From assembly GCF_033568475.1 (NCBI RefSeq), contig NC_133123.1, positions 154,209,753 through 154,273,752 of the forward strand: a DNA stretch of 64,000 nt, given 5' to 3'. Position numbers and translations under genes: made by a program. This DNA is from Henckelia pumila. Lineage: Eukaryota; Streptophyta; Magnoliopsida; Lamiales; Gesneriaceae. Of the stretch, positions 1 through 12,793 are shown one piece after another (the first letter of the stretch is position 1; each line of letters begins with the position of its first letter). The notes under the pieces were generated by a model, which worked only from the letters and a program-made list of their open reading frames with translations, did not search any database and had not been told where the DNA came from.

Positions 1-776
1 CAATGAACATGCTGCTTTGCTGATAGGAGATGCATATTACTATGGCCGGGTATGTCGATTTAATTGACCACTTTTATGCTTGATGATATAGTCTTCTTTT
101 GTTACCGCAAACCCTTGTCATACCTGGTTGTAATGACTGTTACCGGTGTTACACATCACAGGGTACTGAGCGGGATTATGATCGTGCAGCTGAGGCGTAT
201 ATGCATGCTAAATCTCAATCCAACGCACAAGCCATGTTCAACCTAGGATACATGCATGAACACGGACAAGGACTCCCATTTGATCTTCACCTTGCCAAGC
301 GTTACTATGATCAAGCATTAGAAGTTGATCCTGCTGCAAAGTTACCTGTATCACTAGCCCTCGCCAGTTTGTGGATACGGAGAAACTATGCCCACAGTTT
401 CCTGGTTAGTATTTTCATGTTCTTCTTTTGCTGGGCCCTTTTTCCTTTTGTCCTTTTCCCTTTTCCCTTCACTTTTCACCAGGCTGAGGGCGTGGACTTG
501 GTTATGTTATATAAGTGTAGTTATGTTGCGTGTTGAACGAGTTAGTCACCTGGGTTTCAGGTCGATGTAATTGATTCCCTTCCAGAGCTTCACCCAAAGG
601 TGGAGGCTTGGATCGAAAATGTGATAATGGAAGAAGGAAACGCCACGATTTTGACCCTCTTTGTTTGCCTCTTAACCGTTCTTTACCTACGGGAAAGACA
701 AAGGAGACAAGCTGCTGCTGGGGAAGTGGCCCCCCGACAGCAACCTTTCGTGCAAGCTGCACCTGTGGTGCATTAA
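1..776 (+). CDS. HRD3A: HRD3A/SEL1L-like ERAD component, C-terminal part
   Basis: This is the 3' end of a gene that begins left of the window. Three exons are visible: up to 49, 162-404 and 561-776 (TAA). The product carries Sel1-like repeats: the pieces [15 protein letters not shown], then [18 protein letters not shown] followed by [14 protein letters not shown]. After these come a hydrophobic segment ([16 protein letters not shown]) and a short basic tail rich in R, Q and A. Sel1 repeats followed by a single C-terminal membrane anchor are the layout of HRD3A/SEL1L, the ER-membrane partner of the HRD1 ubiquitin ligase that recruits misfolded glycoproteins for degradation. Both introns are short (112 and 156 bp) with GT-AG ends and keep the frame. 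Family assignment is strong; the choice of the A paralogue is from remembered similarity. Confidence 0.87.
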
Positions 777-996
777 CCGGTTTTTATCATCGTATCCATG
801 CGTGAAAATATAGGATTCTTTTAGCCGGAAGATTCATCGGTTCATAGCTCGCACGAGTGGCATTTCTTGATGCATGTTGTAGAACTGGGTGGGTGGGTTT
901 GGGGTTTACAAGGTGAGAGCTACAAATAGATTCAGATTCACAGTTTTACTTTTAGGTGCTATAGCAGATGATGTTTGCCTTTTCTCCCTTCTGTAC

Positions 997-1002
997 AATA
1001 AA
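997..1002 (+). other. Polyadenylation signal of the HRD3A-like gene
   Basis: AATAAA lies about 220 bp after the TAA of the HRD3A-like gene, at the end of a T-rich 3' UTR. It is the only canonical signal there. Confidence 0.5.
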
Positions 1003-1009
1003 ACTAAGA

Positions 1010-2895
1010 GCTGATTAATTTTATAGAAATCTGATGATCATGTTATATTACGTGTATCACTTTGAGCTGAGTTGTATCATATCATGTGCAATTGGCTTTA
1101 TATGATCTAATATTTGCCATGCAATTTTCGATTAAGTTTATGATTTTGATTAGGAACAGAAACAAATTTCTTGTTAGAAAAATTTTTGATGATAATTTCT
1201 CATTGTCAAAGTTGAAAATGTTATCTATAACGCATGAATATGATACAAATCTGATTGTTTTTTTATAGGATACTTTCCTATTCTCTTGGAAAAAAAAACA
1301 GACTTTTTTGTTACTAATCATTTTGAATTAAATAAAGTATTACGCAAACTATTCGATAATTATCATAAAGTAAGGATGGGTTTGTTCTTAAAGTATATTG
1401 TAATATAGCAATTGTTAAAATACATAAGAAAATTATTTAAACAGACATGGATTTTTTTTCCTAATAATAGATCCGAGAGATGAAATATTCGTAGGATTCA
1501 GTATATTTTGTTAAGCACAAAAATTTTTGTGACGTTCACAAGTCAATTTTGTGAGATGAATCTTTTATTTGGGTTACATGAAAAAAAAATTTACCTTTTA
1601 TACTAAAAATATTACTTTTTATTGGAAATATGAGCTTTGTTAATATCTCAAGATCGTGACTAAAACCGTGGCACAAAAATTATTATTTTTGTTTAAAATC
1701 TAATCCCTTAAAATTGTATGAAACAAATGTTAAAATTTAAATAGTGTGGAGCGAATAAATCATTTAAAATAAAACCAAAAACTCATCTTTAAATCTATTT
1801 TCTTTTACAGCTCCTATACATATTGTTGTGTTTTCATTTATACCCCTAAATCTTTATCTAATGATCTAATCATTCATGCATGTACTTCCTTCAAAGTTAA
1901 ATATCAATTTACAGTTGAAAAACTAATCAACAAAATCTGAATTATATAACTGCTTCAACAGCAATTACAATTCAGTAAAGATAATACCATGTGAATAAAG
2001 ATAAGAATTATATAAATTATTATTAATTTGCAATACAGATCGTACTCTCAGATAATATTTTAATTTTGAATCAAATATAATTAATCCAATTTTTTTTTGA
2101 GAGCTCAAAACCAATGACCAAATAATAGTACTCTCAAATAAATATTAATTATGAATGAAAAACTCTATTCTATATTAATTTTTCCGCTGACTTAAACTCT
2201 AATTATTTATAATTTTTTTTTAATTGATACCTTTTTTTTAATTACCTTAATTACCATAATAAAGCCAAATAATCATGATTTAAATTCTATAACTATTACA
2301 TTAATTTCTTAATTTTAGTACACATTAAGTCATAATCTATTTAATCTGTCTAATCTAATATAATTATAATATAATACAAATTATGTACAAATTAAAAATT
2401 TTAATCAAATTATTTTTTACATATAAAATAAAAATATAACAAATATGTCTAATTTAAAATAAAATACTGAATGTATTTTTTTAATGATAAAAGGCAAAAT
2501 AGATATTTTAGTATGTCTAATTTAAAATAAAATACTGAATGTATTTTTTTAATGATAAAAGGCAAAATAGATATTTTAGTTAAATTTAATCAGAAATTAG
2601 CTGAAATCCAATCAACATGTTCCAATTAGATAATTAATGAAAGTTGGTGTACCAAATTTGTTATTTACTAAAATTGTTAATGTATCAAATTGTTAATTAT
2701 TAAAATTGCAAAAATTATCTGGCAGGCCGATGACTGATAAACTCATAACACAGCTTTCGTCCCTACATATCTAGGTTTCTTTCTTCATCCCTTGTAGCTG
2801 CAAGACTTAGTTTTTGCGCCAAGAATCCTTACATGGTATAAGGGATTGCTCAAATATCAAGAACTGAGCAGTTGAACGCTGAATAGCTGATAAAA
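1010..2895. other. AT-rich intergenic stretch
   Basis: No gene is supported here. It holds a diverged copy (about 1528-1650) of a MITE-like repeat that recurs near 13.5, 42.1 and 47.2 kb, and a 68-bp tandem duplication at 2444-2579. The last 150 bp should contain the TOC64 promoter and leader; I see no clear TATA box. Confidence 0.6.
2444..2579. repeat. 68-bp tandem duplication
   Basis: Two adjacent copies (2444-2511 and 2512-2579) begin TATGTCTAATTTAAAAT and end GATATTTTAG. They read as essentially identical, so the duplication is recent. Confidence 0.9.
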
Positions 2896-5800
2896 ATGGC
2901 GTCTTCATCGGCGAATTTGTGGGTTTTGCTCGGGCTTGGACTTGCGGGGATATTGATTATGGCCAAGAAGCTGACACGGGCGGTGAAAGAAGATTTCGGG
3001 GCGTTTATTGAGCGGTTGCAGCTTCTGCCGCCCCCGCAGCCTGCGCCGCCAAAAGCTCCTCATCCACTCACCGGCCTCACTTTTGCAGTTTCTGATGTGT
3101 AAGGCCGTTTAAGTTCCATGCTTCATTGGATGTGTAATGGTATTATGTTACTGTTCTATTGGTAGCTTAAATAATACATTGATACGTGGAAGGTTTTTTG
3201 CTGCCAGTTTTTGTATTAGTTTTGTTTTCTTCATTTCATTTTATGTTTCCTAATGGAGAATTTGGTGAAAGGAAGGATATTGATTGGAACCCTTGTCTGT
3301 GTGTGTGTGTGTTTTTTTTTTTCCTTATTTGCTCTATCTTTTTCCGCCAGTGTCTAGTTTGATAGAGCAGTGTAAAACTGATATGATTGAATTCAAATAT
3401 TAGTTTCATTTACTTAGAATGATATGTAGGGTTTTTTTTGCCGCATAATAGGATAACATCAAACTCTGCTGTAGAATGTCTGAAAAGGAGCGATATGTGA
3501 GTTAGCAAGAGTTACGGAAGAATATTTTTTTTAGCATAATTTTTGTATTCCTCATGTACCAGCTGTTCAGTTAGCCCCCTACTTTTACTCATAAAGTCAA
3601 GAGTTGTCTTTCTGATGATCAGTTTCTTGCTTCATGTGAATGTCTCCTGTTTTTCGGATGTTTGTCAATGTCCAAATATATGTATTTACTCTTGGCTTCA
3701 TATGTTAATAAGAGTAAACTCTGTTTTAAATCTTGATACCAGATTTGATATCGAAGGATTTGTAACTGGCTTTGGCAATCCGGAGTGGTCAAGAACACAC
3801 GAGCCTGCGACTTTTACAAGTCCAGTGGTTGCAGCCCTAGTTGACGGAGGTGCCACATGCACTGGAAAAACTGTTGTGGATGACATGGCATTTAGGTTTG
3901 CATCATTCTGTACTCAAAAGTGTTTTCCACAGTTCTGGCTTATAGGCTTCAGAATCTGCACTAGCTTGGAAGTAATTCTTGGCTATGTGTTCTCCTTCCT
4001 TTGTGCCGTCTACTGTAGATTGTTCTATTTCAAACTTCGAATATTATCTTAGCTTTTATGTTCATATCCAGTCTAAGTGGAGAAAACAAGCACTACGGGG
4101 CACCAACTAATCCCACCTCACCTGCTCGAATTCCAGGAGGAGCTTCAAGTGGTGCTGCCGTAGCTGTGGCTGCTAATTTTGTTGATTTTTCTCTAGGTAA
4201 CTGAATATTTATTTCCTCAAGAGTTTATTACTTGCCAAGATTCGGCCTATCTATTCATGAGAAACACAATATTCCATGGTTGCATTGATAATATCGATGA
4301 AATGTTTCTCTATGTGTTTTAGCGTGCAACCCTCAAGTCAATTACCAGAAGATGCTCAGAAAATATCCTTTGGGGTGATATGTATTTTTTTGTATCTCCA
4401 ATTTAATTGAATTTCTTGAATGATGGATCCTGTGGAATGTTTGCTATTTACAATTTTGATGGTGCTTAGACGCAGTATTCTTTTCTTTTTTTCACTTTAT
4501 ATTTTGTGTTTTTTTTTCTGCAAGAATATATGAATGTTTAATTTGCTATAACATGACAGGTATAGATACTGATGGTGGTGTGCGTGTGCCTGCTGGATAC
4601 TGTGGTGTACTAGGCTTTCGACCATCTTATGGGACTGTCTCCCTTTCAGGCGTAATATCTGTATCTGGGAGTCTTGACACAGTTGGTATGTATTTTAATT
4701 CTGTGTATTATCGTCCTTTTTAAGATGCTCTAAATCTCTCTATAGCACCATGCCGATGACCAAGTTGGAATGATGTCAAAGCTTTCACATATAAAAAGAG
4801 GAAAGGTGGAAATTTTGTAAAAATATAAATAAAGCTTTTATGCGTAAACAGGTGGCTTAAGACTTTGAGAAAACTCTTTTTGCTCAAGTATTTTAGTACT
4901 TTTTTTGGTGATTTTGTAGTCTCTCGTAATGGAATTGGTCAAACATCAGCAATGCACAAGACAAATAATGTAGCTAGATGGTTGTAATTGAATTTTGAAT
5001 AGTTGTCAATATCCAATGATTGTACGATCAGAAGACATGAGTACTAGATATCACATTCGGGACAAACACTCGTTGTCATGTACCTTTTAGGCATTCTGTA
5101 ACCAACTTGGTCCATCAATTATTGATTTTACATTCTCAATCTTAGATTGGTGATTTTTTTTTTTCTCGTGTAACTATTTTAAATGCAATTGATTGAATTT
5201 TGAAGAAAATGTTCATTTTATAAGACATGCACTGAAGAGCATAGTCACTTTTTATTTTTGTGAACTCCTTCAAAATGAATTCCGGTTTATTTTTTAATGA
5301 TTTCTATTTGGTTATCTGAAGCCAAAGTCCACGAAATCAGATGTTGAGTAAAGCGGTTTTGCTGATGTCAAATCACATATTTTAGTTTCAATAGAAGTAA
5401 TTTTGATTGGATCTTCTCCCCATATTTGATTTGTTGGTTACCATGCTGATACTGATGGGTGGCTGTTCGTTTGTTAACTAGATGACTCTGAGTTGACTGG
5501 AAGTCTATAGTAAAGTAAAAACAGTCTATTACTTTCTAAATTCCCGATTTTATTTTCTTTGTCCTGTGTTGATTCATAAAGACCGACTAATTTGCAGGAT
5601 GGTTTGCCAAGGATCCTAGCGTACTTCGTCGTGTTGGACATGTGCTATTGCAGGTTCCATATACTGCACAACGCAATCCCAGGAGTGTTTTGATATCTGA
5701 TGATCTTTTCCAGTTGTCAAAAGTTCCTTCAAGCTGGGTAACGCAGGCGGTGGTAAAATCCATTGAGAAGCTTTATGGAAGTATGCTCTTTTATGTCACT

Positions 5801-8800
5801 AAATTTTGTGGGAGGTGGTCTATTTTGGGTCATTACATTCTGGATCTTTATAAAGCTCCAATTTTCAGGACAAGTTTTGAGGCATGAAAATATTGGTGAT
5901 TATTTGGCTTTGAAGATTCCCAGCTTAAAATCACTTAACGTGAAACAATCAAACGGCGAGGGAAAATCTTCTCCCATAAAACTACTAGCGAATGTATTGC
6001 AGACACTTAAAAGGTTCGATTGAAGTAATGAATTTGTTGCACTTGGAAATACTCTTGTTCTTAAAATTTTCAGGAGAATTCCAATATTGGTCCTGCTGTA
6101 AGTTGGACTTGTGCGATTTGGAGTAATGTTTTTATTTGCTGTTTGATTTCAGTCACGAGTTCAGACAAAGTCATAGTGAATGGATAAATTCAGTAAAGCC
6201 TACTATAGATCCAGTTATCTCAGCACAAATGTCTCCTGAAGTGTTGGGGCCGATTGATACAGAAATTGAAAAATGTCAAACTATCAAGAGTGAATTACGT
6301 GCAGCTATAAATGCCCTTTTAAAGGTATACATTCTTCCAGTGTGACATTTGTCAACGTTTACTTTTGTCTTCCTAACACCGGTTTTGTGTGGAAGAAAGC
6401 ATTTCCTTGTGCTCTCTCCTTATTATAATTGTTTGAGGTCACCAATCACCATCTATTTTCTGGTGTCTCTCACTTAATTTCCCCTTAACATAGACAACAA
6501 TAACTCTCGCAGGATTTTCTTTTAATAAAGTAGTAAAGTAAATGGATGTCTTAATTTCTAAATAATGTTTTTTTTTTCCCTGGAAAAAGCACCTTGGAAG
6601 AACTTGTGCAAAGAATAGTCTCTCTGTGGAGGGACCAAAGCTTACGAGCAAAACTTAGATAACCTGCTGATTCTTTTGTTTTTATATAGTATATAATATA
6701 ATATATGATTACAAACCTAGCGAGTCCAGTTGTAATGACAGCAATTTACTACAATGTCAACAACACATGGGAAACTGTAGTAGAAGAAATCTTCACTCTT
6801 TAGCAATCAAATTTCTAGATATTTTGGGCTCAATTATTTGTATACTTCACAGTACGAGGTTGATGCTACTGTTTTTTTTAATATTTTATTCGCACATTTG
6901 GGCTCAACAGGATGAGGGGATATTGGTGATTCCTACTACAATCGATCCTCCTACAAAACTAGGTGCAAGAGAAATCATGTCAGAGGACTACTTGATCCAT
7001 ACATCTACTATTTCAAGTTTAGCTAGTATCTCTGGTTGCTGCCAGGTTGAAGTCCAAATACCTCTTTCTCACACACACATACAATTTGCTTATTATTTTT
7101 CCCCCCTGAAAAATTCTTGTTTCTTTTCTCAAGGTTGCAATACCGCTGGGTGTTTATGACAAATGCCCAGTTTCTGTATCGCTCGTGGCCAGGCATGGGG
7201 GTGATAGATTTCTGTTGGACACCCTGCAAACCATGTATACATCTTTACAAGAGCAAGTTGATATTGCCAGCAAGTCTAAATCATCTACTGTTGTGACCCA
7301 GGAAGCATCAGCGGAGATGGCAAAAGAAAAGGTAAAGTATAATGAAGTCTTTTTCTGCAGTATTTCATAGCCTTTACCTTGCACACAGTGAAGAAGAATT
7401 TGATTGTCTTTACAATGATTTTCTTATGAAGCAGGGAAAGTTGTACCCTGCATGTCTCCATGTTTTTCATTCATGACATTCACCAATAACAAATCTTATT
7501 TTCTGCTCATATTTCTCCTATCGATTTTTCCATAAATTTAAAATAATTTTAATTTCTGTATTTATTTCTCTATTTACCTGTCCAATATGTTCTGAAATTC
7601 TTCAATCATGTATCTGTACTTCTACATCCAGATTGACCTTTTCCTCAAGCTCTACTTGAGAAAAATATATTTGCACTTCTTGAATTCCTGGGTGACAGTG
7701 GTTTCATCTCTACTATACCATAATACCACTTGATCTGGCATTTTTTTTTCCAATGAGTGTATCATGAGATGTATTTGGCTTAAAATAAAGTCCTGTTGCA
7801 GTTCATTTTGGTCGTCAGAAAAGGATGATTTCTGTGGTTGCAAGGTCCTAGCTTCCTAAAGGCACACTGCCTTAAACAGAAACTGAACACTGGCATAGTT
7901 GATAATTAGGTTGGTGATTTGAGGCCGACGTGTGCCCTTTAACCTAAATGCAAAACCCTAGGTTTGGCGGGCGCCACCTTATTTTGAATAAATGTACACT
8001 ATGGCTTGATATTACAAGTTCTATATATGCGACATTTTTTTGCATGTAATACAACATTTATTTTGCAAACTACTGTACGAGCAAATACGAATGGCATCTA
8101 CATTCAATTTCAATTTTGATTTCACAATCCCTGCATTTATTGTCCACTGAGGTGCACACTTTGCTGAGAATGTACACTTGGCTCGACTCTTGAGTCTAGA
8201 TGTCGAGGGTGTGCCTTGCTGTGTCCTGCACCTTGGTGTACCTCATGCACTGTCTGTCCCGCTAAGGTTTCTTGCCCTAGTCATCCATATTATTCTTGCT
8301 TGTCAAAGTTGATTTAGAAATTTTTAACTTGAGTAGGTTTAGTGGTGAAATTTGGTGGAAGCTGCCACCTATATATATGGTTTATGTTAATTTTATAGTT
8401 TTAATATCATTTTAGGGCAATCAAGCATTCAAAGATAAGCAGTGGCAGAGGGCCGTCGGATTTTATTCAGAAGCCATCAAACTCAACAGCAGTAATGCGA
8501 CATACTACAATAACCGGGCTGCTGCTTATTTGGAGTTGGGAAGGTGGCCAACTTGTTAGAGCTTTTTATCTTATTTTATCTGCTTGGATGTTTTATATTA
8601 ATCATTCATTTTTTTTATTTAATAGTTTTATCCAAGCTGAAGAAGATTGTACTCGAGCCATTGACCTTGATAAGAAGGTTTCTCTCCTCTTCCTTGATGT
8701 GTAATACGGATACCATTGTAAATGCATGCTACAATTTGTTCTTGCTCTTTAATGAGAAAGACTTTGTCTTGCTCTATAAACATTTTTTTCTCCTTAGGGC

Positions 8801-9945
8801 TATTGCATTTGATAGAAATTTCTGCTGCCCAAGTTACATGCAGCTTTGGCAATAGTTTTCCAAGAACGTTGAAGATCATCACCGGATGCAGCTATAATTC
8901 AGTGCTTCTTTTCTCTCCCCCTTTGTTTTTTTCACCCTTTTTCCTTTATGGTTTCCAACTTAGCAAGCGAAGGTGCTAGTATTGGTCATTTTGGTGGAGA
9001 TGTGAACTATTATTTCTTATGCCTGCGATAATGTGCTGTTTGAAAGTTCTTTAAACAGAAATTTTTTGTTTATCAACATAAAAATTTTGTTGAGATGACA
9101 AATTTAATTTTTGTCTTGATGATAATAAACCTTTTATTAGACTCGGATGGTGCAAGCCCTTTTTTTTCAAGGGCTAAGGTCTAGTTGAGAACCATCTTTT
9201 GATGTGTAGGGAGAAATGGCACCTTTTGATTAAATATTTGACGAATATTTGTTGGGTTTGTTCCTTGTGAACTTTTTAATTTATCATCTGCTCCTTGACT
9301 GCTTCATAGTTTGGTATTTATATTGGATGAAAGAAAACATGGAATTTGCCTTGATACTTTTTTTCTTTTTTTTGAACGAATAATTTGTCTTGATACTTTC
9401 TTTGCCATGTATTCAGAATGTAAAGGCTTTTCTAAGGAGGGGAACTGCACGAGAAATGTTGGGTTATTATAAAGAAGCAATGGAAGGTTAGTCCGCTTCT
9501 TTCTGTCAGCCGTAAATGTTGTATGGATTCTGTTCTGGGATGTCACAAAAGTTCAGTTTTTAAGAATCGGCCAACATTTGAGGATAAGGACTGCAGGCTA
9601 CCTATGCACATTGGAACCAATTAAGTGACTGTAATGCTGTTTCAAATATTTTGTTTCAAAAATGCACACCACTAAAGTTATCTGGATTTTGGTTTACTTA
9701 TTTTTCAAATGTAATTAGCACCCATAAAAAACTAGAATTCATGTTCAGCAGCAGGAGGCCGCGATTTGACCAACTTTCTTTGATTGAACTCTCTCGATCA
9801 ATATCACATTGCTTGTATTTTCTTGTAATGATCTTCTTTCTTGTCTTACTTGCGCTCTACAGATTTCAGATATGTACTCGTGCTCGAGCCAAATAACAAA
9901 AGAGCTGCTCAAACTCTGGACAGGCTGAAAAAGTTCTTTGTGTAG
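2896..9945 (+). CDS. TOC64-III: TOC64-III/OEP64 chloroplast outer-envelope import receptor
   Basis: Thirteen exons: 2896-3098, 3743-3895, 4072-4196, 4560-4685, 5598-5780, 5869-6013, 6153-6324, 6911-7045, 7134-7331, 8416-8543, 8626-8677, 9417-9486 and 9863-9945. They give 590 residues, close to the roughly 589 I recall for Arabidopsis Toc64-III. Residues 7-24 form the N-terminal membrane anchor ([17 protein letters not shown]). A central amidase-like domain follows ([46 protein letters not shown]). Three TPRs end the protein ([41 protein letters not shown]). The TPRs bind the C-termini of Hsp90/Hsp70 carrying preproteins to the TOC translocon. Where active amidases have GGS, this protein has GGV, so the nucleophile serine is missing, as known for Toc64-III. 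A mitochondrial OM64 paralogue is the main alternative; the N-terminus favours the plastid form. It runs convergent with the HROB-like gene. Confidence 0.93.
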
Positions 9946-10324
9946 GTTATCCAAAATCTAGACGAGACGACACAGCATCCAACAATACTTCATATTCCCC
10001 TGTCGTCTTTGTGTTTGAGCTACTGCAACAGTTCCTCCACAGTGCGAGTGCGATTGTCAGTTTCAGTTCACAAACACCAATCTTCCACACAAATTGGAGG
10101 CCTTGAAGGCAGTCTGCATTTTGTTTTTTCAGCAAGAGGACTTGATGAGAAGTACTTCGGGCAGCAGTCGCAAATTCTCAGTAGTTGTAGTGTTGAAAAC
10201 TCATGTTCTTGTTGGCCTACACTGGCTGAGTCAATTTTGTTATATTCGGTATTTTGTTACTGAAATTACAATAACTATACCAGCCAGAGTGAGTTCATTT
10301 TTTTTTTTTAAATTTGAATGCATA

Positions 10325-10468
10325 TGTATTATTTACTACGCAAACAAATTGTTTGTGATAACTCAGTCTGTCTTAAAATCTTGTAGAAAAAATTCATGTA
10401 TTATTTACTACGCAAACAAATTGTTTGTGATAACTCAGTCTGTCTTAAAATCTTGTAGAAAAAATTCA
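10325..10468. repeat. 72-bp tandem duplication downstream of TOC64
   Basis: Two copies (10325-10396 and 10397-10468) start TGTATTATTTACTACGCAAA and end AAAAAATTCA. They look identical. They sit in the 620-bp gap between the convergent TOC64 and HROB-like genes, probably in the TOC64 3' UTR or just beyond it. Confidence 0.92.
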
Positions 10469-10568
10469 AGTATGGTTCCAACGTAGGCCAACAAAGCCAT
10501 TTGCAATGATATTCACGTAAAATTGGGCTCATGTTAAATTTTGCGCTGCTATACAAAATACATGGAAA

Positions 10569-12793
10569 TCAGAATCCAGTGTGTTCATAGTCGGAAAAAA
10601 GTTCATCCAACTGTTCGTCTGTCCATTGAGGGACAAAAGATTTCTCTATCAGTGGTGGCCTTTGCGTCTGAACTTCATTGGTTTCTTGAATTTCTTCATC
10701 TCTGCTTTTAGTGACTGAAGAGTTGCTTACGAGGCTGCGGTCGGAATTATCAACTTTGGCACATTTGTCGCCATCTGCATTATCTTGATGATCAAAAGTA
10801 AGTTCAGTTCTGAATACTTCCTCAGGCTTTTCACTGCAAGCATGTTGGCTTGAAATTGAACTGCCGTCTGTCATTGCTGCGTTTACATGCAAAATATCAC
10901 TGTTTTTGGGTTGAAAACTGCTGGCGAAAAGATTTCGCTTCTGGATTAAACTATGGCTGTGCAAAGTCTCTGAACTTCCTGCATCTTGTGTCATCTCCTT
11001 TGTAGTGTCTTCCATAGGCACTTTTTGCATGACGGACAACTTTTCCCAGGTTTTGGTAATTTTACCATAATCTGGAGATGCACCATGGGTGCAGGAGAAA
11101 AATGATTTGATCAGGCCTTCGGTTAAACATTGACAGCAATAAGACTATCTAAAAATTTGCACACAAGCACCAGAGAGATTTCAATGTTCCAAATTGTCGA
11201 GGAAACATGGTTTACTAAAAGGAAAAAATGGGCGTACCAATGGCAGCATCATTATGTTGGCCAGAATGTGCAAAGTCTTCGAGCTCTGGATGGCTATCAT
11301 CTTGGCAGAATACCTGCTGATATAAACTGAGTGAGCACTCGGACAATCTATGGTACTATATATCGCACAAGATAATTAAGTCCATTTTTAAAAAATCTTG
11401 ACACTTTCTTGATATCGCCATGTAGTAACTTATTAATCCCAGCAAATACACTTTTGAAGCTGAAAGATTAAATGATTTCAACCAATTTTTCGTGTTCTAC
11501 TACAATATATCCTTCTTTCAACACAAGAACTATATGCCTCATTAGTCAATAAACTGTCATTCCATCAATAAAGAAACATTGGCCAAACTACAGAACCTTC
11601 ACCACATTCCTCAGTGTTATGTTGAGGTAGAGCGCTGTTCTTGCAGGAGAAAAGATAGCAACCTGAAATACAACATTTGAAGAATATAGAAAAGCACGGT
11701 CAATTGAAGAATAAATCCAGGATAGCATTATAAAAAAAACAGCAGAAATGGAAAATGGAATTAAATACTACCTTTTGAAGAATTAAAACAGCACCAACAC
11801 TAAACTTCTTTCCAAACTCGCTCTCACAAAGGACCTTGGGATGGACAGTAGCACCAACAGAACCTGAAGGATCCTAAAGTTCAAGGACAATGAATCAGCA
11901 GCTTAACCACCCTGATAATGCTACTATTATATATAGATCACTCCATCAATACCTTTAGCATCACTTTAAGACCTCCAAGGCCGCTTGGTGAGCATGATTT
12001 GATCACAGCCACAATCTATTCACGTGTTTAATTCATCAAATTTTTAAACATTTTGCATACACAAAAATCCACAAGGTTTAAGCACAAAACAAAGCTACAG
12101 CACTTAAACAATAATACCATGTCCTACACAGAAAAAAGAGTTTCTCCCTGTACTTTTTTTCCTTAACAAACCTAACTCCAATTTTTAGAAAAATGAAACA
12201 ACTATTATCTCAACAGACCCGTGCTTGAACGATTTATCATTTGCATAATCACCAATCAACCATTTAATACCTGGTTAACCTTGCCCGCTTCCAGGTATTT
12301 CTTGATTGAGCTGATTGGCGTACCCGGATTCACACCATCTTCAGCACCTACCAAAGAAGAAAAGTAATACCCCCAAAATTCATCTCCACTAGAAAACATG
12401 AAACAAAACATAGTAAGGTGCAATCAAATTACCGAGAAATCGGACGGCAGAAAGCCAAGGAGGGCGAGCAAAATCATCGTCAAATTCAGCTGTATCTTCG
12501 ACAGCCCTCCGAATATACTCTTGCGTGGGAATCACAGCATCGTAAATACTGCAATCGAATGAATTCTCCGGGTTAACCAGAGTGGAGCGATCGAGGGTTT
12601 TTCGAAGCATGGCTGCATGAACTGTGCCGGCGGGACCGGGAATAGTTCGGCTGCCAGAGGCGGTTTTGGAAATAGAGCGCTGCGGGACTGGGGAGGCGGC
12701 TGGCGGCGGAGAACGACGGCGTTTGCAGGGGCGGAGGAGGGAGGGGAGGTCAGAATCGTCAATATCTAAATCTTGCCATGGATCCAGCTCCAT
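10569..12793 (-). CDS. HROB: HROB-like homologous recombination OB-fold protein
   Basis: Seven exons on the minus strand: 12433-12793, 12271-12347, 11953-12015, 11772-11873, 11597-11662, 11238-11313 and 10569-11071. They join in frame to about 415 residues. The start MELDPWQDLDIDDSDLPSLL is acidic, followed by a basic KRRR and a Ser/Pro-rich linker. The middle exons encode an OB-fold core with the signature GLGGLKVMLKDPSGSVGATV, then FSVGAVLILQKVAIFSP and ALYLNITLRNVVK. This matches the C17orf53/HROB (MCM8IP) family, which loads the MCM8-MCM9 helicase during recombination repair. The C-terminal 150 residues are disordered and end in a short conserved-looking patch, WTDEQLDELFSDYE. Exon 6 has two adjacent CAG acceptors, so one Gln may be optional. 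Family call from remembered human sequence; no alignment was run. Confidence 0.83.

Noticed and set aside
10009-10486. Frames between TOC64 and the HROB-like gene
   Set aside because: They run over the TOC64 3' UTR and the 72-bp repeat, so repeated peptide words come from the duplication.
11130-11330. Plus-strand frame over the HROB-like gene
   Set aside because: It is a shadow of exon 6 and intron sequence on the opposite strand.
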